From Saturnia japonica (taxonomy: Eukaryota > Arthropoda > Insecta > Lepidoptera > Saturniidae), in assembly GCA_033032175.1 (NCBI GenBank), contig CM065314.1, positions 2,790,001 to 2,854,000 of the forward strand: a stretch of DNA of 64,000 bases. The letters run 5' to 3'. The position numbers and the translations under genes are program-made. Below, one piece after another: positions 1 to 10,997 of the stretch. Each line of letters starts with the position of its first letter. Positions within the stretch are counted from its first letter, which is position 1. Below the pieces are notes generated by a model. It was not told the origin of the DNA. It was given only the letters and a program-made list of their open reading frames with translations, and did no database searches.

Positions 1-175
1 GTCAAGTGACCCAACGGATTTTGAAGTAATTCTGTACACGCAAGGAAGTATTTGTCATTCCTTAGTTGATAGGGTACATAAATTATCAATAATATGAGTA
101 AAACAGAGAATAGGTAAAAATAAAATTAGGGGATGAAACTAGTTACTTCGTAACAAACGCATGCGTTAGTATAAT
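1..175 (+). repeat. Dispersed repeat rep-H, partial
   Basis: This stretch resembles two others in the window (2585-2745 and 52660-52835). They share a run that goes from a 'ttttgtacac' block through 'aaaataaaatta' to a terminal block near 'taataaacgcg'. The copy is cut by the window start. No coding content is visible. It is probably an old non-autonomous element, family unknown. Confidence 0.45.
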
Positions 176-1587
176 AACTATATACCTATAGATATAAACG
201 GATGTCTGTGTATTTATGTATCAGATTTATAAACTCCAAAATTGTTTAATCAATGACTATGAAAGTTGGTAGATCTAAGTGGTTTTTCATTGAAACGGTT
301 TGTTTTTACGTGAACACGATAGTTAGCGGTCTGGTCGAAATATTGGGTACTCCTAAAAAACGTCTATGGAGTCAGCTAGCTAGAATATCAAAATGGACTC
401 TATTTATACATAGTTTTAGGATTCATTCCGTCTTCATTCAATTCCGTGGCCATTCTGTTCTATGGATATTAAATGTAGTATTAGAAAAATGCATGTCAAT
501 TTTTCACATTATTCTATTCAAAAAGAAATAAAGTGGCTATTTGAAATAAAAATATAGGAACACCGCAGTGGAACAAATCAAGAAATTCCCGTGAAAGTTA
601 ACGTTGCGTGGTAACTTCTTAGATTAATATTTTAGTCATAAGCGGAGCGATAAAAATATTCATATTTTAAGCATGTGAGCTACAAAATCATAACATGTAT
701 CCTTTTATTCATGTGTCTGTATATTTCCTTTACCATGAGTATTTGAACCACTGTAACATCATTATTGTCATGACCTCATTCTGTTGCCAGTTTTACGTTA
801 AAACTTTGATTATGTAATCAAATTAAATATATTAATGTTAATTCAATTTAGAAACTATTAAAATTATTGTTAAGTTATCTTAAACAATTAATTTTGAACG
901 TTTGCTATAATAATTTTAAAAAAATGTCAGAAATATACATTTTCTTTATATTTCTTTGTTAAATAATGTACGCTGCAGGCGGTTGTAATGGGTTTAAATG
1001 TAAACATTGTTGTAAAAGAATTACTCAAAAATATTAAAATAAACATAGGCACTAAGTAAAATATCTTCAGCCGTTTCATTCTCAGGAGTGTCATTTGAAC
1101 AAGTGATAACTTATCTTCTAAGAAGAGCTCTTTGGAGAAGAGGAGGTTCAAAGAGAGGGAGGTCCATAGATAAATTACTTTGGAGATTTCTCTCTAATTG
1201 AAGCAGCCCGACCGGTGGTATACCTGCACCCTATATAATATCATAGCAAATTAACCTTGTGCTGTATTCCTACGGTGAGTAGGATAGGGGTGTGGTATTA
1301 AAAGCATCCATAGGTTATAATAGCCGCTTACTATCAGGTAAGCCGTATATTTGTTTGTTTGCCAGCTTTGAAGTATATAAAATACAAGGATGTAGAGTTC
1401 ATCAAATAACACCTTGAGAAATAAGACGCCTAAGTTAATTTCTCAAACAAGTGGTGCGTGCACCCTTCTAAGTAATGAATCAGGAAATGGTAGTAGTGGA
1501 ATGGAAGGTGTAAACGACGCGCTCATATTTTATTATAAACTCTTTCTATATTTTTAAATAACCTAAGTATAAGTACCAGCGTATGCG
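176..1587. other. AT-rich stretch, nothing recognised
   Basis: Only short, unconvincing ORFs occur here (up to 92 codons) and no TE domain, tRNA or strong hairpin was seen. A moderately GC-rich block around 1200-1350 was not assigned. Confidence 0.5.
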
Positions 1588-1800
1588 TTTAATATGATAG
1601 TGGGACACTCGCCCCTTCACGGTCAGTCTGCATGCATCGCGCGGCGACATAGCACGTCGCCTATTTTTTTTCTGTCGAGTAACAGAAGGACTGTACAACT
1701 CAGTTGGGTCGTGACCACCATACATATAATTAAAATTCCATAATAGTGTTTTGCTTTAGTGTGTCGCGATTCGGGATCAATCGATGCATATCCCGTTTTG
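1588..1800 (-). repeat. Dispersed repeat rep-E
   Basis: It is related on the reverse strand to 11690-11900 and 50255-50365 and on the same strand to 41555-41725. The copies share a block ending 'gatcaatcgatgcatat' here and 'gatcagcctgtgcatat' in the others. It has no coding content. Two other copies lie just downstream of mariner pieces, which may be coincidence. Confidence 0.4.
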
Positions 1801-1955
1801 TATTTACACACGTAAGAATTACAAATGGCGATGAATTGTTGATCTCACAGTAGTCGCTTACAAGTCAGTGTCGGAGTGTTTTTTAAATTTTAATAATTGC
1901 CAAATATTGTAGTTCCGAAAACTACAGCAGTAAATAACAGTTACAACAAGACAGT

Positions 1956-2196
1956 TTTTAACAAAAAAGAAAACCAACTTCAATGATTTTGAAGAATTCC
2001 CTGGTGTATCTTCGAAGTTGAAGGTCTAATGCCAATGAATTAAAATAGTACTTCACCACCTTTGAGGTATACCCTATCCTAGAAAAAAAGAATCATCCAA
2101 ATTGGTTCATAAACAAAGAAGTTATGGCTGAACATCCATTAAAAAAAACATTCGACTTGAGTAATTCCCGGTCTTTTGTTGAAGTCGATTAAAAAA
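1956..2196 (-). repeat. Dispersed repeat rep-F (MITE-like, 'aaccgacttcaa' ends)
   Basis: About 240 bp bounded by an 'aaaccaacttcaa' end and the complementary 'ttgaagtcgatt' end, so the termini are roughly inverted. The interior carries 'cataaacaaagaagttatgg' and a 'ttcgaagttgaaggt' block that recur in at least six other copies. Ends and size suggest a MITE-like non-autonomous element; no transposase is encoded. Confidence 0.55.
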
Positions 2197-2584
2197 CAGC
2201 ATTGTTAAAGTGCAAAATTACGATGGCGTTACGTAATTAGTTAATCGCCTCACGAAAATTCTCACAAATTAGTATAACATAAAAACGCTATCGCGTATCT
2301 TATTACCATAGTCGTAATGAAATTTTGCAATATCAGTCGAGTTCAGAGCGACTATCGGGTCTGGCTAATTTGTTCGGTAAAGAGTGGCTTAACTGCGAAT
2401 AATTTATGAGTAAAGTACGCTGGACATAACAACTTTAGTATTAAAGAACTTATTGCTTGTAAAATAGTTTTAATAAAATTATTTTTCCATTATCTTTATT
2501 GCCTTTCCTATTTTCATGATTAATGTTTATTTTAAAGGACACCGATGACGAATGTTAATATAAAAATTGTCTTTATGTATGTCC

Positions 2585-2745
2585 GGATTTAAATAAAAAA
2601 CAGCTTGACTGATTTTTATGAAATTTTGTTTATTAGAAGATTAGATTATTCCATAATTGGTTGGCTAAGGAATTATCTACGTTAAGAATAAAATTAAAAT
2701 TACGAGACAAACATAATTATAGGGTAATAAACGCGAGATATATTA
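2585..2745 (+). repeat. Dispersed repeat rep-H
   Basis: A second copy of the repeat seen at 1-175 and 52660-52835, including 'aaaattacgagac' and 'taataaacgcga'. It is diverged and has no coding content. Confidence 0.45.
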
Positions 2746-2869
2746 TATTATATTTTAATGTGGATTTAAGTGAAGACCATATTATCGTTGTGACGAAGAG
2801 ATCTCTCGTAACTTCAAATACCTCACGACTCTTCTTCTTCGACCTAACTTTGCGACCAATTTTCTTTAT

Positions 2870-3425
2870 TGAGAACCATTACTGCCATTATCAAGTGAAT
2901 ATAGAGTGTTCTGGCTTATGACGATTTCCCTTTCACTTTGTAGGGAGTTTTTGTGGAATCTCAGAATGCTTGCTTTTAGTTCATATTTATAATCCATCTC
3001 ACTTATACACAAAAACCAAACTAAATCACGTAAAACGCCACCGATTTTGCTTAATATAGGGTTAACAATCTAAATTAATGATTTAAAAATAAAAACCAAA
3101 ACATGTCTTCTTTTCTTCTTCTTCCTAACATGGCAACCAGTCCTCTTTAATGAAGACCATTACTGCCATTATTGAGTGAATTATAGTGTCATGTGTTATA
3201 ACGATTCAGTATCCTAACAAGATGGTGGCTCCCTTCTTAGAACTTTCTTGTAAATTTTTGTGGGGCTCCAGAATGAATGTTTTCAGCTTTCATTTATAAT
3301 ATACTTCACTTATGTACAAACACCAAACTATATCAGGCAAAACACCACCAATATTACATAATATAGGGTCAAAACCCTAATATAATGAATTACAAATAAA
3401 AACCACAACATATCACTTCAAGATC
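2870..3425 (+). repeat. Two diverged tandem units of repeat rep-G
   Basis: Two head-to-tail units (about 2870-3100 and 3155-3425) share the blocks 'attactgccatta', a 'cttatacacaaa'-type stretch, 'ccaaacta', 'gccacc', and 'aatatagggt' followed by 'aaataaaaacca'. A third, single copy is at 31480-31690. Nothing in them resembles a coding sequence. The tandem order may reflect duplication of a short element. Confidence 0.5.
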
Positions 3426-3479
3426 CTGCCAAAAAACCCCACCAGAACATGTCACTTTAAGATCCCGTCAAAAAAAATT

Positions 3480-3715
3480 GCTGATTTTTTTTTTTATTTC
3501 GCTTAGTAATAGTATTTGCCACTGTTGCAGGTTGTGATGTCAAAATTACAAGAATGTCCAGAAGTGACTATTTCGATGTGCATCTGTTTGCTTAATATGA
3601 TATTTATATAGATGAAAAAAAAAGTTAAACCCGATCGAATTTCTTGTTGGTTAGTCTCAATGACTGGGATGTTTTCCGAACCAGTAGTTGGTCAGTTTAT
3701 TGACGTTCACAAATG
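3480..3715 (+). mobile_element. LINE 3'-end fragment (Jockey/CR1-like family, partial)
   Basis: It contains the block 'cgatcgaatttcttgttgg' followed by 'tgggatgttttccgaacca', which also ends the LINE copies at 6410-7110, 38195-38320, 41176-41545 and 60630-61095. Here only the 3' untranslated part remains. At 3716-3850 it abuts sequence resembling the Helitron-like repeats ('aaatcggttcagccatttt'). Confidence 0.5.
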
Positions 3716-3957
3716 ACAAGTATCCTATGTATTAATCCAAGCTATAAACTATCTGTGTTCCTAATTTCACCTAAATCGGTTCAGCCATTTTGCTTGATTG
3801 AGTAACAAAGATGAATACATAAAAACGTTCACATTCTATAATATATGTAAGATAAATAGAAACAAATTTGGGTAAGTAGTAGATTTTACTTTCTGTCGGA
3901 AAAAAGATGTTAGTTACGTTGAAGTCGCGCCTAAAGAATCATTGCTTGAAAAAATTA

Positions 3958-4202
3958 TTGATTTTTAACGAACTCCAAAAAAAAAAGACAGGTTACTTCA
4001 ATTCGAATGTATATATTTTTTTAATTTATATTCAGACCATTTTTTTTTTTTATGAACTGATCTCGATGATTTTATTTTTTGTTGAAAAGGGAATGTAGGA
4101 AGGTAGTCCCATTTTAATTTAATTGGCATTGTACCTTCAACTTTGGTGATACACCAGGGAACTCTTCAAAATAATTGAAGTCTGTTTTCTTTTTATTTTA
4201 AG
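3958..4202 (+). repeat. Dispersed repeat rep-F
   Basis: This copy shows 'caattcgaatg', 'ccttcaactttggtgataca' and a terminal 'ttgaagtctgttttcttttt'. These match the other rep-F copies on the opposite strand at 1956 and on the same strand at 4893. No coding content. Confidence 0.55.
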
Positions 4203-4892
4203 GTGTCTTTTAACATAAAGCGTTCAGTTACAAGTTATCCGTTTAAAACTTATTAAAAAAACTTTTTAAAAACTAAATTTTATTCAAAATTTCTGATGTA
4301 CTAAAATGAAAATAATAACTTTATGCAAGGTAATGCTGAATATTATTAAACAAGTTACACCTAATATTCTTTTACATTAAATAATCTGAAAAGCTTGTAA
4401 CGCGTAAGAAATTTCTTTAGTTTAAATTCCTCTTTCACCATTTATTATTTGCGCTACAAGCTTTTAAAATTTTTGATGTAACAGTTTTATGCACCTATAT
4501 AAATAACATTCAGCATAGCTCTTGCATAAAATAATTCATTATTTTCATTTTAATACTTCTGAAATATTGAAGAAAACTCGCTTTGGGAGTCCTTCATATC
4601 GAATTGTCGTCCAAGCGAAACGTGTATTGCAAAATTTCAGCTCAATCTGCTGGCGATAACGGTTTTAAAATTAAGTAGCAAGATTTGACAAGGCAAGTTA
4701 AATAAAAGCTTGTAATAAATAATCACAAATTATATATTAGAACTTGAGAAGTGTTCTGAAGATAAACTACGTCTATATTTCAAAGCGAAGTCGCGGTCTC
4801 GGGTTAAGTTTCAACCCTTGCCCTTAATGTTTGGTGCAAGTTAAATGTGAGAATTAAATATAATATGTACTTATCGTAATATAACACTGTGT
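4203..4892. other. AT-rich stretch, nothing recognised
   Basis: No ORF of note, RNA gene or repeat family was recognised in this interval. Confidence 0.5.
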
Positions 4893-5105
4893 TTCTTTTC
4901 AACCGTCTTCAAAAAAATACAGAGTTTACTCAATTCGAAAGTTTTTTTTTTAATGTTTAGCCATAACTTCTTTGTTTATTAACCAATTTAGATGATTCTT
5001 TTTTTGTCGGTAGTCACATTTTAATTTCATTGGCATCGGACCTTCAACCTTGAAGATACACCATTGAAATTGGTTTTATTTTTTGCGAAAAATTCTCTTG
5101 TTACG
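4893..5105 (+). repeat. Dispersed repeat rep-F
   Basis: It carries 'ccataacttctttgtttatt', 'tggcatcggaccttcaacc' and a degenerate 'gaaattggtttta' end, in the same order as in the other rep-F copies. It is the closest copy to 3958-4202 and in the same orientation. Confidence 0.55.
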
Positions 5106-5886
5106 TTTAAAGGTTTTTTCCACTTTTTTCAATGGTCTTCTATTATCATGAACAATAATTTTTTTTTTTATTCCTCGGTTTGTTTGAATTTATCTCAAAC
5201 TTGGCACGACCGTTTACAATGAAACTTTTGTGTGTGTGAGTTACGCGTTATTCAGCAATTGATAGGCTGAGGATGAGTATTGGTAACAATATTTTTACTA
5301 CTAATTACTGCAAAATAAATGCGTCCTTATTAGTTCCTTATAGTAAAGTTAAGCCCCCACTTTACTAAAAGGCTCCATGGTCACGTTGAACATACTTATT
5401 TACACAATAGCTTAGAAATTAAAGAGGGTAAGAACGAGAAACAAATGCTTTAAAAAAAGAAACAACCCAAAAAAAATAATCTGATCTATATAACACATTA
5501 TTATAGATTTAAAAGTTTGTTAGACTATTTGTCGCAAGTTTTGTATAACTTGTACCATAACAGAGTTAGTACCGCAAGCGTTAGAAGCCTGTACCTACTC
5601 TAACGGCGACGAGTGTTAGTCTGTCGAGAGTTACGATGAAATTTCACGTCTCAACGACGTTGTTTAGGTCGCTTTGAAGTATTGCTTTACTTGTTATTCC
5701 TTGTAATATTACTGCGGCATCTTCATTGTTCGTCACGTGGAAACTTGTGCGTTTTGTGACGGGTTTCATCTTGTTTTTGTGGTTTGTCGAACATTTGATA
5801 TGTTTATCATTTGTTTATCATTATATACTAGCGCTATTCCCGCGTCATTTTTGATTTATGTCTCATTCTATGTTTTATGCCCCATT
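5106..5886. other. Nothing recognised; one small hairpin
   Basis: The only structure noticed is an 8-bp stem, 'tagtaaag' with 'ctttacta', around 5340-5366. No gene was recognised. Confidence 0.45.
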
Positions 5887-6138
5887 TGTTGCCTCGTTAG
5901 CCTAGTGGTTGTAAGCGCGACTGCTGTGAGGGAGGTCTTGGGTTCGAGTCCCAGGTCGAGTAAAGTGTTATTGGGTTTTCTCAGTAGCAGCTCGGAGTTT
6001 GGCTTCGTGCCCGATTAATGGCAATAGGCTCGCCGCCTATTACATGGGACCTAAAAACATACACGGCGAACTGTGGGTGTACATTAGTACACCTCTGCTT
6101 AACCCTTCGGGGAATACAGGCGTGATGGTATGTAACTA
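5887..6138 (+). mobile_element. tRNA-derived SINE (family SINE-a)
   Basis: The head looks like a tRNA gene. An A-box-like 'tagcctagtgg' is at 5898-5908 and a B-box 'ggttcgagtcc' at 5941-5951, the RNA polymerase III promoter elements. The body then runs to about 6138, far beyond tRNA length. A second copy at 43735-44006 shares the head and most of the body, including 'cctattacatgggacctaaa'. Shared sequence well past the tRNA region shows this is a SINE and not a functional tRNA gene. It encodes no protein and would depend on LINE enzymes to move. Confidence 0.75.
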
Positions 6139-6409
6139 AATTGATCGGTACCAATCTTCATAGATCTATCTTCAAAAATGTCAGATTTTCATACAAACTT
6201 TCATCCCCTCTTTCACCACCTTATTATTTATATTGTGAAGGGTGTGCATTTGCAGTCCTTTATCATTGCAACCAATGAGATCTATTTTGATCGCCCCACA
6301 CTGCTAAAGTTCCCAATCTAGTTCTATAGCTTTAATATACTGCAGGACTTTTTTAGCAGAGAGCAACTGAACCTCTTCTGGAAGCAGCATATGCTTGCCC
6401 AGAATCCGG

Positions 6410-7110
6410 TTGTGTTCAAAATCAAAATATCTTTTATTCAATTTAGGCCCCAAGAAGGCACTTATGAATGTCAAAACACTATCACCGTTTCGGAAAACAT
6501 CCTAGCCATCGAGAAGAACCAACAAGAAACTCGATCGGGTTTATCAATATCTTATTATCTTTTTTTAAATTGTTTTTAGATTCTTTAATTATATACAGTT
6601 ATTATCATTTTCAATAGATGTACAGAGAGGGAATCACATCCAGATATCAGCATCATTCACGTAATCAGTCACCCTATAATAACCCTTTCGACAATAAAAC
6701 CAGCTCAATATGATTCTTGAACTTATTATCCGGCAAATCGGTAATGTGCTTAGGAAGTTTATTACAGAACCTAACACAATTACCTAAAAACTTTTATTTG
6801 TTTTACTAAGTCTAAAAGACGGAATGACTATTTTATATTGATTTCTGGTATTGAAATTCTGCGTGTTAGTTATAAGTTCAAAATTATCTTAATTTTTCCG
6901 AACATACATTATATTTTACAAGATGTATTGGGAAGGCAAAATTAAGATACTGAATTCTTGAAATTTATTCCTCAATAATTCGCGTGGTCCCATATCATAA
7001 ATTGCTCGAACTGCCCGTTTTTTGTAATACAAATACGGTATCTACCTCAGCTGCTGAACCCCACAGTAAAGTACCATAGGTATTAGATATTTAGGTATTA
7101 GTGGGTCACA
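6410..7110 (-). pseudogene. Decayed LINE ORF2 C-terminus and 3' end (Jockey/CR1-like)
   Basis: On the minus strand, reading from about 7110 down, the translation gives a typical Jockey/CR1-like C-terminal tail. Pieces such as 'LLWGSAAEVDTVFVLQK', then in another frame 'RAVRAIYDMGPRELLRNKF', then 'FRLSKTNKSF' and 'NKLPKHITDLPDNKFKNHI' are visible. The frame changes at an A-run near 7020, and several stops follow. The 3' end is near 6410 with 'aaattgaataaaagatattt'. Catalytic RT motifs are absent, so this is a 5'-truncated dead copy. The same 3' end occurs at 41176-41545 and 60630-61095, which supports one LINE family. The clade assignment is from recall of the family style and is tentative. 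Confidence 0.6.
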
Positions 7111-7329
7111 TTCACACAAGAAGTGCTTTAGAATTTCGTCCGTACTTTAGCTGAATCTGCAATTTTTTTTATCTTGAACACCAATGTTTACCAGCTTCAG
7201 GATTGAATTTCAAAAAACCCTTAGTGCTCACATACAATGTATAAGGAACCCGCATACAAGTCTGTGCAAGTAATTTGTGCTGTACGTTGATATGTCAGTA
7301 AATCAGTTAGTTATCCTTTTATAATTATA

Positions 7330-7560
7330 CTAGCTGTGACCCACGGTTTCACCCGTGTTAATTTTATCCGACAAACACTACTTGGCGCCGGCAACGCACC
7401 CGTGCAGCCTATCATAGTTGTTCTCACTTCCCGCAAGTACAAATTATTTTAATTTTCCATTTTCTCCTAAACTATGTATCGGAAAATAAAGCGTCATCAG
7501 CGCTCTACACGCTAATGTATCTCAAGTTCAATTCAGACACATAAATGTTATATTTATAAA
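7330..7560 (-). mobile_element. Helitron-like non-autonomous repeat (family Hel-2)
   Basis: On the minus strand the 3' end reads 'cacgggtgaaaccgtgggtc' then 'acagCTAG' followed by T, with CTAG at 7330-7333. The 'cacgg...ccgtg' hairpin just before a CTRR-type end is the expected Helitron 3' architecture. The 5' end is not clear, so the outer limit is approximate. Confidence 0.45.
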
Positions 7561-7918
7561 ATAGTATTTTATTATTTTGATACAATAAAGTTACTCAGAA
7601 TGCTAATCTTAAGCAATAAACAGAATTAATGCTTCAAAAATGAATCCAAACACGAAACTTTCGCTAGAGGAGTGGCCCGTAAAGATAATATGCTTTATGA
7701 AATAATTGTTGAAACGAGTCGAGGCCTAGTTTCCAACGCGAACAACTCCGCGAATTACTTAACTAAATCTTAACAATTCAAGTCGAAACGGTCGTGCTTA
7801 TTCAACAAGAGAACAAGACTGAAATAGGTTTATTATTGTATGAAAAATTAAATCGTCAAAACATCAAAAACATCTTATTTTTATCACTCTTTATATACCC
7901 CCCATGTGTAGACGAAAA
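7561..7918. other. Nothing recognised
   Basis: AT-rich sequence without a recognised gene, RNA or repeat. Confidence 0.45.
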
Positions 7919-8130
7919 TGTTAGCACACTAACCTTAGTGTGATTGGCTCTCAAGTGCAGTTGCCGGAATACACCTATATATGTAGATGGACCTGTAGAT
8001 GATAGAATATGCCTCACTCCCATTATAGTTATTATTGCGATGTTTGTCCTTCACGGAAAGGTCGCTAAGGATTGCAACCCACGTCTAACGATGCAGTGTC
8101 CATACACGTTACCACTGAGCCATCATCGCT
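7919..8130 (-). mobile_element. tRNA-derived SINE (family SINE-b), truncated
   Basis: On the minus strand the head reads 'gatggctcagtggtaacgtg', and the body reaches 'gcaactgcacttgagagcca'. Both match the plus-strand copy at 8985-9255. The tail part after 'gttagtgtgctaac' is missing. No coding content. Confidence 0.6.
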
Positions 8131-8141
8131 TTTATATTTAA

Positions 8142-8340
8142 CTAGCTGCGACACACGGTTTCAACCGTGTTAAAAAAAACCAGACAAATTTTGAAATCCC
8201 GTTACACCCCTTTAGGGGTTGAATTTCCAAAAATCTGTTTTTAGAGAATGGTTACATCATAATAACTATATGTGTGCTAAATTTCAGCTCAATCCGTTTA
8301 GTGGTTTGAGCTGTGTGTTGATCGATCAGTCAGTCACGCT
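8142..8340 (-). mobile_element. Helitron-like non-autonomous repeat (family Hel-2)
   Basis: On the minus strand the 3' end has a 'cacggttgaaaccgtg' hairpin followed by a short spacer and CTAG (8142-8145), next to T. The interior 'gagctgaaatttagcacac' is of the kind common in this repeat type. The far end is approximate. Confidence 0.5.
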
Positions 8341-8984
8341 ATTCTAGCGTGAAGTTATGTAGCATATAACCTTTCTCAATAAATAGTTTATAAAATGCAA
8401 AAAAAAAAGAAATCAAACTGATAGTTAAAAAGATTAGCGGTTTCAAACGAGCAAAAAAAACTACGCGTGCAGCACCGTTTTATACATGATAGAAGTGAAA
8501 TATCTTAAAAAGCGAGACACGGATAGCCTATACTGTGTATTACATAATTCTATGCGTTTATATCCTTAATTTCTGTAACGGAATCCTTGAAATTTGACTC
8601 TAATTGTAGACTAATTATCGGAATCGCCACCTAACAAGTTTTACTTCAACAAAAAAAAGTCATACATTATTCAATTTAAGTAAATTATTCAATTATTTAC
8701 TGTCTCAATGTTGTGTAACGCGGTCCGTCGTCATTCGACTCGGCGAACTCATTCAAGTTCATCACAAATGCAGCCGCGCTTATCTTTCCGAGTCGCGCTC
8801 CACAACTTATAAATTTAATGTCCTGAAGGATTTACTTCGGAATTATAACTTTACAACTACCAACTCAATGTCCCTTACTACTATCACTAGTTTGACTAAG
8901 TTCGTATAAAAATCGATAAAAACTCGATGAGAGTTTACAAAAAGTTCTGTTTATGTCGGCGTTACAGTCCAGGCAATTTTCGAA
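8341..8984. other. Nothing recognised
   Basis: AT-rich, with a slightly GC-richer block near 8710-8810. No gene or repeat was assigned. Confidence 0.45.
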
Positions 8985-9255
8985 GTAATGATGGCTCAGT
9001 TGGTAGTGTGTACGGACTTCGCTTCGATCGACTTGTGTTCGACTCCCTGCAATGAGCCTGAGCATTCAGTGAAGGAAAATATCATGATGAAACTATAGCA
9101 TGGAGGTAGGGAATTTTTTTATGCCAGCCTGGCTGTGTCCCAGTACTGCACTTGAGAGCCGGTCTTCCACTAGGATTAGCGTGCTACCATCTTGTGCCAC
9201 ATTTGGAACTTAAGATCAGGTGAGATAGTGACCACAACGTTAAACCTTAAAAGAC
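8985..9255 (+). mobile_element. tRNA-derived SINE (family SINE-b), near full length
   Basis: The head has an A-box-like 'tggctcagttggta' (8991-9004) and a B-box-like 'gttcgactcc' (9037-9046), then a body with 'cactgcacttgagagcc'-like, 'cttccactaggattagcgtg' and 'cttaagatcaggtgag' blocks. Seven copies of this family were found in the window (7919, 8985, 17335/24159, 28265, 42976, 47075, 60196). It is the reference copy used here. Confidence 0.75.
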
Positions 9256-10039
9256 AGAAAGGAGTTGTTTAAAAACCGTCACAAAAGTGGCGAAAGGATC
9301 TTTCATATTATATTATTTACGTAAGTTTTGCAGAGTGACAAAAACTCGAGGTAACTATGTAATTGAAAACAGGAATAATTTAAAGGAGGAACGAAAGAAG
9401 TCTATATTTATGTCTAATAAATTTAAATAGAGTAGCTTCTTATTTTTAAAGGACACTTTACAGATGACGTCATCTAGTGAAAACAAATATTTTATTAGCT
9501 AAATATACATAATAAAAAAAGCCTTACAGCTTTATTGTTTATGAAATTGGTCTGAAACAATGCAATAGATTTAATAGAAATCTATCATAAAATATAAGAA
9601 TTATGTAATTAATCAATAACTTTTATTTTTACTTTGGCTAATCTGCCTATGTAGACAATTTCGCCAATGTCAAGTGTGACAAAAACACGTTATCGAATTT
9701 AGTTACAAACAATCACGTTAAACATCAATCTTAGAAAATTAAGGCGCGTCAAAATGTATTTTTAGACAATTTATTATGTACGAATATACCGTCCATTTAT
9801 TCCATTTAAAGCTTTACATTTCATCGATAGGTGGCTATATGGGCACGCCGGGTGTTCAACAGGTGTGCCCATAATATGTATGTTACATAAAACTTTTGGA
9901 TAGCTTGGAAATATATCGAAAGTAATTTCCGTGTATTGGTCGCGAGGCAGTCAAGTATCACTTAGTTTTTAATCAACTTAACAAAAAGGTTCTTAATTGG
10001 AGTGTAAATGTTGTGTATAATAAATACATTTTAAATTTT
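9256..10039. other. Nothing recognised except a hairpin at 9840-9871
   Basis: The only notable structure is a 10-bp stem (9840-9849 with 9862-9871, one mismatch, 12-nt loop). No gene or repeat was assigned. Confidence 0.45.
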
Positions 10040-10225
10040 GAATATAATTTATGGATGTTCAGTCACAACTTATTTGTTTGTGAACCGATTTTATTTGTTT
10101 GTTTGTGTTGTGAGGGTGGTTCTATTCTAATTTAATTAGCATTGGTTCTTCGACTTCGAAGCCACATCAGATAACTTCTCAAAATCATCAAAGTTGGTTT
10201 TTTTTTTAATAAAAACTCTCTTGTC
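10040..10225 (+). repeat. Dispersed repeat rep-F
   Basis: It shows 'tatggatgttcagtcacaac', 'ctaatttaattagcattgg', 'cttcgacttcgaag' and the end 'atcaaagttggtttt', in the common rep-F order. The left end is truncated. Confidence 0.55.
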
Positions 10226-10630
10226 AGTATTTTGCTGATTAATAGGGTGTACTGCATTTAAATAAAACTAAAATCGGATTTCGTGTGTAACAGCGTATGA
10301 ATTGATTGCGAAATCTCATAGTAAGGTATTAACCGCGTGGCGTGTGTATGAAATATTGGGATAGATTTTCAAACTAGTATAATATTACGGTATACCTTAT
10401 GCCGTAGAGCTTAAGGAGCGTTTTGGATTAAATCCTTTATTGGTTTATGAGGTGTAGTTAAGACTTTGTTTTGTGAACAGTTTTGTTGTTATAATAGTTT
10501 GTTGTGTATGATGTATAGTTATATTCAGGATTAGCAAAAACTTGGCCATTATTTATTATTATTAATTTAAATATATATATTTAACTTGATCAACGTAATC
10601 CCTTTGAAATAATACATCGGTACTATCTAT
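10226..10630. other. Nothing recognised
   Basis: AT-rich sequence lying between rep-F and a mariner stub. No feature was assigned. Confidence 0.45.
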
Positions 10631-10920
10631 TAGGTTCTTACTTATGAAATTATCGTTTTATTGAACTGACCGCTTTGATTTTAAGTATATGAAGTTAGAA
10701 ATTCCACATTCAAATTTATACCAAATTTGGGCCTGAGTATTTGTGTTTCGAATTTAGTGATTCATTTGTTTTCGCATATTAAATTTTTCTTTGACATCGT
10801 TCTTTACACAAAATGGCAAACTTAAAATATCGCGTTATTTACGAATATGAGTTCCACCGTGGAATCAACGTTACAGAAACAGCTCAAGGGATTAATGACA
10901 TGTATGGGGAAGCTACTTAA
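10631..10920 (+). pseudogene. mariner transposon 5' stub
   Basis: After a TA dinucleotide the sequence 'ggttcttacttatgaaatta' matches the terminal inverted repeat of the mariner at 49024-50210. An ATG at 10813 opens 35 codons (ending TAA at 10918-10920) that read like the start of a mariner transposase, with 'YRVIYEYEFHRGINVTETA' and 'INDMYG'. This is the N-terminal helix-turn-helix region. The element then stops: the catalytic domain and the 3' terminal repeat are absent. It is a dead truncated copy related to, but clearly diverged from, the one at 49 kb. Confidence 0.75.
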
Positions 10921-10997
10921 AAAGAAACCACGGTACCTTTTTTAATTATATAATATATAACTAAAAAACAATATGACATAAAGCATTCAGATACATT

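Noticed and set aside
2870..3425. Possible CRISPR-like array
   Set aside because: Only two long diverged units without short identical repeats and unique spacers; the organism is also an animal.
5891..5965. Possible functional tRNA gene with A and B boxes
   Set aside because: The sequence continues as a repeated body shared with 43735-44006, and a proper cloverleaf with a clean acceptor stem was not found, so it is a SINE head.
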